Below are positions 44,179 to 56,300 of a stretch of 64,000 nt of DNA, piece after piece. The translations under genes were made by a program, and so were the position numbers. Below the pieces are notes generated by a model. That model ran no database searches, was not told where the DNA came from, and saw nothing but the letters and a program-made list of their open reading frames with translations. The stretch spans positions 5,146,001 to 5,210,000 of the forward strand of contig JANTQA010000026.1 in the NCBI GenBank assembly GCA_027625915.1, written 5' to 3'. Within the stretch, counting starts at the first letter, position 1. Each line of letters starts with the position of its first letter. This DNA is from Anaeramoeba flamelloides. Its lineage: Eukaryota; Metamonada; Anaeramoebidae.

Positions 44179-45418
44179 CAAAAAAAGAAATCAAAAAAAA
44201 AATTATTTTAATTATTCAATACCAAATTGTAATTACTGAAACCAACATTGGTATTTGTCATTAGTATTGTATATTTCCAATTCATTATGTGTACACATCC
44301 TTAAAGACATTGGATCTTATTGAAAAAAAAATTAAATAAAAAAAAATTACTTAAAAACCATTTTCAATTCCAAAAAATCAAATTTGAAAAAAAAAATATT
44401 TATTACATTTTTTGATTGTTCAAATGGTTAAATTTCTTCAATTTAAAACAAATTGTTTTAAATGAGCGTAAAAAAATTGAAATATATTTTTAATTTATCG
44501 GTATATTTTGAACCATCTATATCCATAAAAATATTGATTGTTTAATATTCTTCAGAGAAAAAAAATCTATTTTAGAAAAGAAATCAAAAAAATGAAAAAA
44601 AACTCTTTGGGATCTCTAAAAGTGCCAAAGAGATATACTTCCAAACTAACACAGTTGCCTTCAAAATTATCTATTCTAACTTTTCAAATTGTAAATTGAG
44701 TTTAGTTCTTTGTGTTTTTTTTCCTTAAAATGTGATAGTATTTCTTGAGTGAATTTTAGAGATTGATCATACCTCTCAGACGATTGGTTTTTAATTGGTA
44801 TTAGGCAATCACAAAAATTTTAAATTTTTTTCTTCCCTTTCAAAAAATTATTTTTCACCATAATTACTCAACCCTTAAAAAATAATTGTTCGGTAAGATT
44901 TTTATGGTTTCTTAGTTTGTGGGAAAAGACTCAGAAAGTAATATATTGAACCTATTGTCTTTTCAACAAATTTACAAGAAAATAACTACAATAGAACCCC
45001 AAAAAAATATCAATTCGCTGAAATACTGAAAAATCACACCTAATTATTATCAGGAATATCTATTAATTTCTTATTTAACCCGTATATTTGTAATTTTATT
45101 CTTGGGAAGTTGATACAAACGTATTAAAACAACTATTTCTACCCAAACTTGAAGAAAGTATACAAAAAAGCTACAAATTTTAAACCACCCGTTATAAGTC
45201 AACATTTTGCTCAATAAATATCTGGCTATATAAAATTATATAAAGAAAGGATTCTTCTATTGTTTTTTTAAAAAAAATTAAAATACAAAATAACAAAAAT
45301 TGGCAATACCCTATCACAAAAAAGTAGTTAAGAAATAAAAATTCATGGATATCTTAATTAAATGAATTCAATTTTAAACAAAAAACAATTAAAAATATCT
45401 TAATTACAAAAAATACTA
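44179..45418. other. AT-rich gap, no gene
   Basis: No supported frame. Patches near 44620-44680 and 45120-45240 are slightly richer in C but carry no motif. Confidence 0.4.
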
Positions 45419-45614
45419 CAGTCAGTTTCACTTTTAAGGCACAAACTTTGAACGAAATTTAAGGCACAAAAAAATCTCAAATTAAGGCACAAAATTTGGA
45501 ATTTTATTTTTTACTATTTATTTTACTAGAATTTAAATTTTGTGCCTTAATTTGAGAATTTTTTTGTACCTTAAATTTCGTAGAAAGTTTGTGCCTTAAA
45601 AGTGAAACTGACTG
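45419..45614. mobile_element. MITE family R3, intact-looking copy
   Basis: A 196-bp near palindrome with ends CAGTCAGTTTCACTTTTAAG and its exact complement, TA on both sides. Internal repeats of the type aaggcacaaa occur three times per arm. CAGT termini with a TA target are the hallmark of Tc1/mariner-mobilised MITEs. Confidence 0.85.
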
Positions 45615-46387
45615 TATATAAAAAATGAAGTTAAACATGATTTCAGAATTTCAAAATCAAATTTTGAAAAAAATTCCTACATTTATTAATCTATCTTCCA
45701 ATTACTTATATAGTGAAAATTGTTACTTTTTAAATTTACCCAAAATCTTAATTTTTTCAAAATAGTCAATCCAATTGAAATATATTTTCTGTGATTATTT
45801 AAAACTGATTTTTTTCAGGTTGATATTTAAAAACAACTTTAATAAAATCTAGGGTTTGTATGGGTAAGTCAGGGTCATATGATAGCGAAATTTGTCTAAT
45901 ATTTTGAAAAAAAAAAAAAATAATATTGGAATTAGACTTTTTACACTTGTTTTAATTGGTAAAAATTTCAAATAAATTTTGGTAATTAAAATTGGGTTTG
46001 TAATAAAATTTTAAAAAATATTTAGTATTGATCATTTCAATATTTTGTATTTTCTACTATTTAAGATATAAATTCTATTAATCATAAAATACCATTTTTG
46101 ATTTTTACTGTCACAAAAATTAGAAAAACCTTAAAAACCTCCATTTCAATGAAAATAATTGAAAAAATCTTCAAAAATATAAAAATATCCAATTTAACCA
46201 ATTTTGAAATTTGAAATTTAATAATATACAAATTATAAAAATTATTCGAAATAAAATGTTTTCTTCTAGTATAAAATCAAAGGGGAATTGTATTAGAAAT
46301 TTAAATCCATTTTTCCAAGAAAATTCAATAAAAAACCTTCTCAAATTACATGAATTCCGAACAACCAATTTAATAATCATTGAGATA

Positions 46388-46583
46388 CAGTCAGTTTCAC
46401 TTTTAAGGCACAAACTTTCAACGAAATTTAAGACACAAAAAAATCTCAAATTAAGGTACAAAATTTGGAATTTTTTTTTTTACAATTTATTTTACTAGAA
46501 TCCGAATTTTGTACCTTAATTTGAGATTTTTTTTGTGCCTTAAATTTCGTTGAAAGTTTGTGCCTTAAAAGTGAAACTGACTG
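46388..46583. mobile_element. MITE family R3, second intact-looking copy
   Basis: Same length (196 bp), same ends and TA flanks as 45419-45614, and about nine-tenths identical by eye. Overlapping frames (46171-46461, 46211-46498) are shadows of the palindrome. Confidence 0.85.
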
Positions 46584-47647
46584 TAATGAAAATATAACCC
46601 ATTTAAAATAGTTTTCTCAATTCAAAAAATAAATATTAAAAAAAATTTATTTTTTTGTCATTCCAAGAATAAATATGTTTAAAATGAAAAAAACAATTAA
46701 AATAAAAATAAAAAATATACAAAATCCTTTCCGATCTTAATTATAATTATTAAAAAGTAAACAGAATAATTTCAACAACTTTTTGAATAGTAAATCTCAA
46801 AATCTCAAATTTTAAAAAATGTTTGATAGTTATTTCATACGAACCAATTGTGTCACCTCTGCTGTTTACCAATTCAAAATCTACCATAAGAAGCATATTT
46901 CAAAATGATAAACTTTGGAATTAACATAAACTCTAACATTTTAGGTTTAAAATTGAAATTAAATTAATTTTCTCGATAGAAAAGAGTTTTAAAAAGGGTA
47001 AGATTTAGCCTTTTCATATTTTATAAACTTCATTTGTAACAAAAAATTCTTGTTGACTTAAAAGAAAATGACTACTCTTTTTTCTGGAAGATTAAGAAGA
47101 TTTGATTTAAGGAAATAAGCAAAACATTTTGGATCTTTGGAAAAATGAAAATGGTTTACTGAAAAAAAATTAAAAATTACAATTAATCCTTTCAGTACAT
47201 ATTTTTTTTTTTTCCAACTTGAAACAAAAAGAATCCAAAAAGTATAAAAATGATCTTTGAACAAAAAAAAATTATTTTTTTTGTTATTATATAGATTAAA
47301 GAAGTATTAATTATTAAAATCGAAAATTTTAACTTTTTGAAAAAAGACATACAAAATTTTTTGAATCTAAATTCTTTTTAAATATCGTTTTTTTTTATGA
47401 CAAATCAATTAATAAGAATTATCAAGCTATTCTGATCTATTCAAACTATATTATTGAAACTAACGTGTTTATTAAATTTTGAGAAAAAAAGTAAAATCTA
47501 ATTTCAAAAGTCCTCTTTAAAATTAAACAAAAAATGCAAAATAAATTGTGATGTATATATATATATATTGAATTATTTGTCGTTATTTACAATTATTATT
47601 GATTATATATATAAAAAACTGTTGGATAAATGGATTTAATAATATAT
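46584..47647. other. AT-rich gap downstream of the Ulp-like gene
   Basis: No gene supported. Carries the 38.5-kb-like segment at 47466-47552 and a short (TA)n at 47555-47568. Confidence 0.4.
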
Positions 47648-49504
47648 TTAATTTATTCTTTTCTTTTTTTTTTTTAACGCTTCCTTTTTTTGCAATTCAA
47701 ATATTTTATTCAATAAGTTGGTGATTTTCTTTCTTTTTTCTTTTATTTTTTCCACTTTAAACCAGTTCAAGTGGTCGTAGGTGAAATCTTTTGATGACAA
47801 TTCTTCTTTTGTGGGTATGCTACTGAGAAAATTTTCAGCGAATTCAAGTAAAAAAACCCCACAGTCAATATTATTTTTCTGTTGTGGGACTTTGCAAATG
47901 ACAGTTTTTAATTTAGTAATTTTTTTCGATTTTTTATTTTTTCTGTTTGTATTTTTATTGTTATTGCTATTTGTGTTGCTATTTGCGCTGTTATTTGTAT
48001 TATAGCCATCCTGTACTAAAATAAATTTCTTTAAAGGGCTCAGGATTGAATTTTTAAAGGATTTTTTTAAAGAATCCAAAACTAATATTGTTCTTATTTT
48101 TGGGTTTTGTGGGTAGCAAACAATGATTAGTGTCCAATGAAAATCAAAATTGACTGGGAAAATCCAAAAATTTTTACAATACAGATCAAGTTTATTTGTC
48201 CAGCGTTTCAATTTCTCATGATCTGAAGACAAAGATTGAAGATTAGAATAAAAAAATGTATTAAAAAAATGGAAATTTGTGTGGTCTACTTCGGAGATAT
48301 GCTCATAAAATAAATATTTTAAATAAAAATTAATAATGGCATCACTCAGCATAAGCCCAGGGTTTAAACAATTAAAATCGTCTTGTTGGATCCGAACTAC
48401 ACCCATTTTTCTTTTACTACTTCCTTTATATGGATAACTAATCACAAATTTTTCTTTTTTATTCTCCGCTTGATTGGTTTGATCAACTTGTTGCTTTTCT
48501 TTAAATTTACTTTTTCTTTTTCGATTTTCTTGACCATTATTACCCTTATTTTTATACTTGGTATTGCATTCTTCTTTGTTGGCATTTCCATTTTCTTTGT
48601 TATCGCTAATGGAACTAGAATTTATTTCTAGTTTTAAATTCTTTTTTTTTCCATCAACTTTTTTTTTATTTGAAGACTGATCATCCTTTTTTTTTTTTTG
48701 AATTTCATCCTTCTTTTGGCTTTCTTTTTTGTGTTCTTCTTTTTTATTTTCTTTTGCTTCAACTAACATTCTTTCCTTTGTAGTTGTTTCATTTTCTTTT
48801 TTTATTTCTTTTTTTATTTCTTTTTTATTTTCTTTTTTATTTTCTTTTTTTGTTTCTTTTTTTGTTTCTTTTTTTGTTTCTTTTTTTGTGGGTTTTTCTT
48901 TTTCCTTTTCTTTTTGGTGATCAATTTTTTTTATTATTTGTTGTATTTGAGATTCAAAACGAAAAAAGCTTTGGTTCACTTGCAATCTACTTCGACAGTA
49001 ACCACTGGGTTGATGCTTTAAAGGATGGTAACCTTTCAAACAAATTTTTTCGGGCAAAAAGCTGTGGGTAATTGTTTTTATTTCTAAACTTGAAAGATTG
49101 GAGTACGTGAGTTGTAAACTCTTAAAAGACTTAAAAGTTTGTTTTGTTTCAAATTCAATTTTTTTCTTTTCTAAAAAATCAAAAGAAACATGTTTTAGAT
49201 CTTTTTTTTTTATTTCACATACAATTTGTCCTTCTGATTCTATTAAAACTGATACTGTAGAGATTTTTAAAAGGCATGGCAGTTCGATTTTATTGAAAAA
49301 AGGGGGAACAGTGTGAAGAGATAGGATGTCCAGTGTTATATTTGTTGGTTCACTTTTCGGAATTGTGTTTATTTTAACTTTTTTATTAGAAGTCTTCGAT
49401 TGCTGTGTAGTGTTAATTTTCTTTCGCCTTTGTTTTTTTCCTTTTCTTTTTTGTTTGTTTTTCCATAAAGTTTCTTTCTTTTGAAAAAAATTAAAAAAAA
49501 ACAT
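47648..49504 (-). CDS. Ulp/SENP-family (C48) cysteine protease, 618 aa
   Basis: This is a SUMO-type deconjugating or processing protease by family. The catalytic domain lies in residues about 370-570: LNPGLMLSDAIINFYLKYLF (substrate-groove helix), FHWTLIIVCYP (His456), TILVLDSLKK (Asp477), VPQQKNNIDCGVFLLEFAEN (oxyanion Gln541 or 542, Cys548). A 50-residue Asn/Lys insertion (residues 500-530) splits the domain between Asp and Gln, as in the Ulp2/SENP6-7 branch, which also explains the WIFPVN entry. The N-terminal half is a PH-like or unknown segment followed by long KKET/KKEN repeats (about 195-290). Intronless, ATG at 49504. Probably nuclear from its basic stretches (inference). It is far from any transposon ends, so I read it as a host gene. 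Confidence 0.85.
   Translation of the reverse strand: MFFFNFFQKKETLWKNKQKRKGKKQRRKKINTTQQSKTSNKKVKINTIPKSEPTNITLDILSLHTVPPFFNKIELPCLLKISTVSVLIESEGQIVCEIKKKDLKHVSFDFLEKKKIEFETKQTFKSFKSLQLTYSNLSSLEIKTITHSFLPEKICLKGYHPLKHQPSGYCRSRLQVNQSFFRFESQIQQIIKKIDHQKEKEKEKPTKKETKKETKKETKKENKKENKKEIKKEIKKENETTTKERMLVEAKENKKEEHKKESQKKDEIQKKKKDDQSSNKKKVDGKKKNLKLEINSSSISDNKENGNANKEECNTKYKNKGNNGQENRKRKSKFKEKQQVDQTNQAENKKEKFVISYPYKGSSKRKMGVVRIQQDDFNCLNPGLMLSDAIINFYLKYLFYEHISEVDHTNFHFFNTFFYSNLQSLSSDHEKLKRWTNKLDLYCKNFWIFPVNFDFHWTLIIVCYPQNPKIRTILVLDSLKKSFKNSILSPLKKFILVQDGYNTNNSANSNTNSNNNKNTNRKNKKSKKITKLKTVICKVPQQKNNIDCGVFLLEFAENFLSSIPTKEELSSKDFTYDHLNWFKVEKIKEKRKKITNLLNKIFELQKKEALKKKKKRIN
48780..48910 (-). repeat. 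KKET/KKEN coding microsatellite
   Basis: Tandem 12-bp units (tttctttttttg on the plus strand) within the Ulp-like gene encode KKET, KKEN and KKEI. They keep the frame, so length changes would be tolerated. Confidence 0.75.
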
Positions 49505-49836
49505 TGTTCAAAAAAAAAATCTAAAAAATGTTTTTTTATTTACTTTTTTCGATCAGCTTTTTTGGAAAAGGTATAACATTGTAAGTGTCATTAAAAAAAA
49601 ATCTGATTGTTTTCGATTTTATTATTTTGTGATTGGAATCAAATAATTCTTTCAAGATAAAATTTGAAAAAGAAATAGAAAAATTCTCACTTTTATATTA
49701 TTTTTTGTTTTTAGGTATATAACCTCTATAACAAGGAGAAGCCTAAGATTTAAGTAAGTTGTTATTTGGTCGAAATTACATCGAATTTTACTGGATTCAA
49801 ATGACTCGAAAAAACAAATTTGCAAATAATACTATT

Positions 49837-50375
49837 TTTTGATCTCATCAATTAAAAATGATCCAAATAAGTAAAAAACCCAAAACATTTTAGAAAAAAA
49901 ACTACTTTTCAGACAAAGTTAGAGCTTGAGTCATCAATATTCAGACTTCAAACCTGAAAAATATCTTTCTTAAAATTGATGGTGAAATTTAGATTTGATG
50001 TGAAAGTAATTGAATTTTTTGGAATAATAAAGTATTAACGAATAGATTTTTTTTGTCAAAATATTTATCAAATCATGTAAATGATGTTACAATTTGCTTT
50101 ATAAAAAGGAAACACAAATAATCATACATTGGGTGTTTATGTTGATGATTTTTGAGTTAAACTTTGAAATTTAAAATATCAAAACAAAGTTTAGTTTGGG
50201 GTTATAAATTTGAATTATTAAATACCAGAATACTCTTATTTTGGTTTTTCTATTTTTAGATCGTTGAATTATAAAAAAACAAAATTTAACAAAATAATAC
50301 TTTTTTGATCTTGATCATTCGGTAAAAATGTAATAATATATTTTTCAATGTTATTTATAATCTAGATTTTTTAGA
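49837..50375 (+). repeat. repeat family R6, copy 2
   Basis: Aligns in order with 33480-34010: gatctcatcaattaaaa, tcatcaatattcagact, ataaaaaggaaac, gtttatgttgatgattttt. Lies directly before the reversed R2 copy. Confidence 0.55.
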
Positions 50376-50389
50376 TCTATTTAAAATAT

Positions 50390-51410
50390 CTAAACTAAAT
50401 ATCAAAACTTAGTACACTAAAATAGTTCAAACAATCACAAAAATACAAAATAATTCAAATTGCAAAATAATTTTGATTTTTGATTAAATTTGAAAAACAA
50501 TTTTTCATCTTTTTGTTTTTGTTTTCTACACTGTTTGAATTACTTACCTTGCTTCGTTTGACCAAAATTTTTTTCAAAACACTTGATATTATGTTAAAGT
50601 AGAGTTGTTCGAAATAGAAGAACTCAAATTAAATTAGTTAATAGTATCTAACCATTTGATCGATCAATAATTCCTCATAGAATTTAAACAAATTTGGCAA
50701 TGCGTTTTATTGTTTTGCTCTCTCCAAAATTTTTAACACACCGTTGGTTTATTAGTACAGTGGTGTAACTAACCCGTTTTTTTTATTTTAACCTATTACT
50801 AAAATTTAACTCATGCTAAAAATATTGGCTGGTTAGATTAAAAATAAAAGAAACAAATCAATTGGATGAAAACAGTATATAAACAAGAAATTGAGTTCTT
50901 TAAATAAATTTTAAAAAAGAATTATGAAGATAATTAATGATTAAAATTTAATTTTTTGACAAAAAAATGAACAAAATTTAAGTTGTTTGAATTTTTATTA
51001 AAAAAATCATTTAATCTCGGAAATTTTGAAAATATGATGAAATTTTTGAAACAAAAGCATTTAATATAATTGAGCCATTTCGATTAATCAAAGATCTAAA
51101 CTCTAAAGTCAATTTAGATCTGAACCAGGAGTCTATAAGTTATTTCTCGTCTTCCAATACCCAAGTATGAAAAAAAAACACGAGTTAAATTTTAGTAATG
51201 GGTTAAAGGTTGTCAACATGAGTTATTTACATCACTGTATTAATAATTATTTATTTTTGGTTTTGTAAGCATTGTAATTTATAAAAAATTGCTAACATTC
51301 TAATTACTAAATGGTTCTAATTTGATATTTCTTCAAGAAATGATTAAATAAGATTTTTTTTTTTTCAAAAAATGAATTTTGATGGGTGAAAAATTTGGGA
51401 TTGGAGTTTA
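50390..51410 (-). repeat. repeat family R2, reversed copy e, split by a MITE
   Basis: The two halves, 50390-50757 and 51238-51410, together make one R2 copy in reverse orientation. The first half carries ccaaaatttttaacacacc and the second resumes taataattatttattt, exactly as in uninterrupted copies. Confidence 0.7.
50758..51237. mobile_element. 480-bp MITE (CAGTG ends) nested in R2
   Basis: Left end cagtggtgtaactaac, right end complement cagtgatgtaaataac. The terminal repeats extend about 60 bp (tattactaaaatttaactc in both). TA lies on each side. The matching place in R2 copies b and c has a single TA (ttattagTAttgg, ttatttgTAttga), which supports a TA target duplication. No protein encoded; ends fit Tc1/mariner mobilisation. 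Confidence 0.8.
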
Positions 51411-53097
51411 GAACTAATATCATTTATACCAAATTATAACGCATTTTAATTCTAGATGAATATACGGTGAAACTAACACCTTAAGATAACTCTTTTCATT
51501 AAAAAACACATTAAACATGAGAAAACAACTAGAATTTAAAAAAAAATAAATATTAAAAAAACAATTAGTTAGTTCAAAAAAGTGGGATCTTTTGGGACAG
51601 TTTTTTAAAAGCTATCAAGTACAAATTCAGTTTTTAAAACCTTTTAAATTTCTAAAAACTAACGAAAAAAACTATTTATAATATTTTATTTTGATGGATT
51701 TTAACAATAAAATTCTCAAATCATAGTATTTTAGGAAAATATTGTTTTTCATCTTGATTACCTTAAATACTTTATTTTTGAAAATTTTTTTTTAAAAAGT
51801 CTAATAAAAAATAATATGATCTTTTAAATTTTTTTTATAAGTAAACTACTGTTGGCAAAAAAAAATTATTAACTTTAATTTGTATTGATATTTAATGTTG
51901 GATTTTAGACTGATCAAAAAGAATAGATGAATTTGAAGATTTTTTTAGGTAAAATTAAGTAGGTGAAATTCTACAAAATTAATAACTGAAAATAATTTGT
52001 TTGATAAAGGTCCCACATGAGTATTATAGATATTCATTATTTATTAAATCATATTTAACTAATTTTCAATAATTATTTTATGGGTTATATTATTCGCATT
52101 CTCTTTTCAAATAATTATAGAAAAAGATTCAATAAAAATCAAATGAAAAAATGATATATAATTTATTTTAATTAAAAAACTCTAAAATGTAGTTTAAGAA
52201 ACTGTGGAAAAGAATTTTGATTTTTAATTCTAAATTTGTCTCACAAATATTAATATTTTAAATCATACGATCAAAAAAAATATAACCAAAAAATAAATTA
52301 AAAAAAAATCCACTGTAAAATATTTTTATAAATGTAACAGTTTTTTTTAGATAGATCCCAAATCGTATTTATTTATTTTTCTTTTAAAAATCAATTTTTA
52401 ATGTTTATGATTTTCTGTATCAATGGGTTTATAAAAATTTTATTTACTCAAGAATTAAATAATCAAAAAAAAATATTTAATTTTATGTACCTTAATCAAT
52501 TAACTTATTACCAATTCCCACAGGACAAAGGAGAGAAATATTATTTATTGTTAAAACATAAATTTGAGAAAAATTGAAATATAAATAACATATAATAAAA
52601 AACTTCATTAAGTATATTAAATATATTCTTATTTTGTATTCTTTAAATGCTTTTAATAACCAGAAGCGATAAATTAGAAATATTAATATTCCAATTTTGT
52701 AAAAAAAGATAATTTAAATAAAAGAATTTGTATAAAGAAGTGTTCAGAAACTAATTTTTTAAAGATATTTTTAATATTCTCAAAAAAAAATATTTATGTG
52801 GAGGAAAAAAATTCTTTTGCCAAAAACCTCCAAATGATAAACTAATAACAAATTGTTAGAAGAATTAAACCTTTGAGATTATTACTACAAGCAAAAATTT
52901 TGGAGATAAATTCTCTAAAAAACCAAAACTTGGTTCATTTCTGAATCTATTTTAGTTTGTCAATACATTAAAAGAAAAATTAAAATATTTCATCATGAAT
53001 TAAAACAAAATAAAATTATTTATTTCAAAAATCAAGAAATACAGTTGTAATACCAAAAATCAAGAAATACATTTATTATATTAAAAAGAAGTTGAAG

Positions 53098-53146
<49 letters not shown>

Positions 53147-53305
53147 GTATATCATAACCAAGGCTACATTTTCCAGAAAAAAAAATGTGTCAATAAATAA
53201 AAATAAATTAATTAATGATTTAAAAGCATTAATTAGTTGATTATAAATAAATAACCAAATAAAGTAATTGTTAACAACAATAAATAGGGGTCAAAACATA
53301 AAAGT
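51411..53305. other. AT-rich gap between R2 copy e and muskelin
   Basis: No gene visible. A (TA)n tract with GTAT tail lies at 53101-53150. Confidence 0.45.
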
Positions 53306-56300
53306 TTAATTATTTAAAATCATTTCTAAATCATATTGTGAAGGTATCATAGCTTTTGGAAAAAAATTTATTAGTTCAGAAAACAATTTAATTCGTTTTT
53401 TTTTGATTTGTTCGCGATTAAGATTGTTATTATTACCAAAAATGATTTCTAAAACAATTTTTGAAGGTAATAACAATAAGGAATTGGAATTACAATTATT
53501 TACATTAAAAATTGGTTTTGGTGCTACTTGTTGAACGCGTGTACGAATAAAATCAAACACTTGGCTTTGTGATACATTTGGGTCATTTAACATTTCAATT
53601 GCTTGTTGTTTTCTTATTAAAAATTTAGAATAAAGTAAAATATCGTTTCCAGTTGATTTTTTTAAATTACATTTCCACAAATCATTAAAAAAGCGATCTT
53701 GTGGAGGTTTTTTCAAATCGTGTTCATATCCAAAGCCCACCCAAATTTGACCTGTTTTTGGGTGTACTATAATATCTGGTCGTATTCTATTTTGTGGGTT
53801 TGTATTTTTTAAATTGTTAAATTTTTTATTAATTTTGCCATTGTTATAATTAAAATTATTGTTACCATTATTATTATTCCCATTCTCATTATTATTTTGT
53901 AAATTAACAAATTTTGGATATTTCCATTTTTTGTCGGTTAAAGAAAAAATAGATAATTGACTTTTATAATTAACATTTATCTGTATAACAATTTCACATG
54001 TTGATTGGATAAGTTGGCTTTGTGATAAATTAATAGATCTTGTGGGTACATCGCCGTGGATTAACAATGGGAATACTTTATCATTTGAAATGTCATAGCA
54101 AATGATTTTATCATTTGGTAAATTATTATAACTTTCTATACCACCAAGTATTATCAAAAAGTTATCACCATTACATAATTCCATGGGGATATTTTTTTCA
54201 TTACAACCGAACTGAGAATGAGAATTTTGATTCAAAAAATATTGTTTTTTTAATAAAACCATACCATGATAACATCTACTTTTTAAAATTGAACTATCAT
54301 TTTTTTTTTTTTCATCTGAATCCCGAATTAATTTCCACTCGTTATCGTTCATATTAAAACTATATAAACCAAAATAATTAAAATTATTATTGATTCCCCC
54401 ATAAATATAGATCATTCTATTTTCTGAATCAATAACCATTTTATGATCCTTAATTATTTCCAATAGTAATTTTGATTGCTTAGGTTTGTTTTTGCTTTCA
54501 TTATAACCGTTATTGTTATCACCATTTTCGTCATCATCATCATCATCATCACCACCACCACCATAATCGTCGTCATCATCTTCGTTATCGCGATCATAAT
54601 CATTTTCATTTCGATATGTATCAGAATTATTTTGATTTCTACTTCTCATTCGAGTTCTCATTGATCGTCTTGATAATTGCATTCGTCCGCGCATCTGCCG
54701 TCGCTGTTGTTGGATTCTCCTCATTCCTTGGCGCGGCTGCTGTTGCTGTTGCTGCTGTTGAAGATTTCTTTGTCTATTGTTGTGAAATAACATTGTTATT
54801 AATCTTGAAGCTTTTTGAGGATATCTAAAATTCCATTTTGAAGTTCTGATATCAAAGACATAAAATAACGGATAGTGCTCTGGAAGGAAGCCAGCAAGGA
54901 TCCAAATTTGTTGTTGAACAGGATCAAAAATAGAAGAATAATTACTAGGTAATTTTGGTATAAATTTTCCGCTTGGTTCAACTTTGTCCCAACAATATTG
55001 AAAGTTATTTTTTTCGTTTTCTTTTTCTCTTTCTCTTTCTCTTTCTTTTTGTTTTTGGTTTTGTATTTCATTTTGTTTTTGTATTCTGTTTTGTTGTTGT
55101 TCTTGTTGCTGTTCTTGTTGTTTGAAATTTTCTTTTTTTAATTCAAGTTTCCAAATATTTATCGACTCATTTTTCTTGCTTTGATTAAAAGTATTAATCA
55201 AATAAAGAATCTGATTTCCACTGTCTAATAAAATTTGGTGCTTCTCTGTTTTTGAAGGGGAACCTCTGTTTTGCAATGCACGGCTCTTCATTTGAGAATC
55301 AGGATTAAACAAAAATTCAAAATCACCAATTATAGGCCTTTTGGAAAGAAATTCCTTAAACAGCCCTTTTGAATGAACGACTGTAAAGAATTTTGATTCA
55401 AGAAAGGGCCAGTCACCACCAAGCACCAATTTTTGAAATAATTGGCCAATAATTGGATTCTCAAATTTTGGATGTGAGTATCGCTTTTCTAATTCACGAA
55501 AGATTTCAAAATAGCCGTTTGTCCTTAAGTATGGTAATATTGAATTAACAGCTCGTTGGCTTTTGAATTTTGTTTTTGCTATTTTCTTTCTTTGTTTTGA
55601 TTCTTTGTTCGCGACCCCTTCAAAGGAGACCGAATAAATACTAAAATTGGTTGTTTTTTCCAAGGATTCCAAAGGAACGATTTTTAAAAATGTTAAATTT
55701 ATTGGCTCTTGGGTTAGCGGAGATCGTAAAAAACACTTTCCAGGCATTTTTTGTTTTTCAAGATCACCCTCATAAAGAATTACCCAACGACCATTTTGAA
55801 ACTTTTTAATTTTTTTCTTTTGAATTGAATTCGCTTGAGGATTAAATGATTGGTTCTTTTTCAAATTCATTTTCAATTTCTTTTTATTTTTCTTTTTCTC
55901 GTCTTTTTGTGTTGTTATTTGAGGTAGAGTTTTTGTTTTAGTTGCAGTTTGTTTGTGTGGTTGATCACATAATTTTTTTTTATTAGTTTTTTTTTTTTTT
56001 TTTGTCGGGCGATCATTCGTAGTGTAGAATTTTGATGCTCGCTTTTTTTTCAAATAACCCAAAATCCTGACACGCGAAACAGAAGATCTTAAACGTTGTC
56101 TTTTTGACTTATAAGAATGCGAAATGATTGTTGCATTGCATACAAGTGATTGTGGATGCTTGAGCTGGAAGACTGCATATTCATTGCTTATTCCCTTTGT
56201 GATCCAGAGATCTTGATAACTATTTGGAGTTTTTTGAAGGTTATTTGGATGGTGTGGTGGGGTAAAAGAACTGAAATTTTCTATTGTATAATTTAATTTT

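Noticed and set aside
46171-46498. Opposing 95-codon frames
   Set aside because: Both cross the R3 palindrome and reflect its symmetry.
54476-55071. Several frames within the muskelin gene
   Set aside because: Antisense or shifted readings of its Asp, Gln and Lys/Glu tracts.
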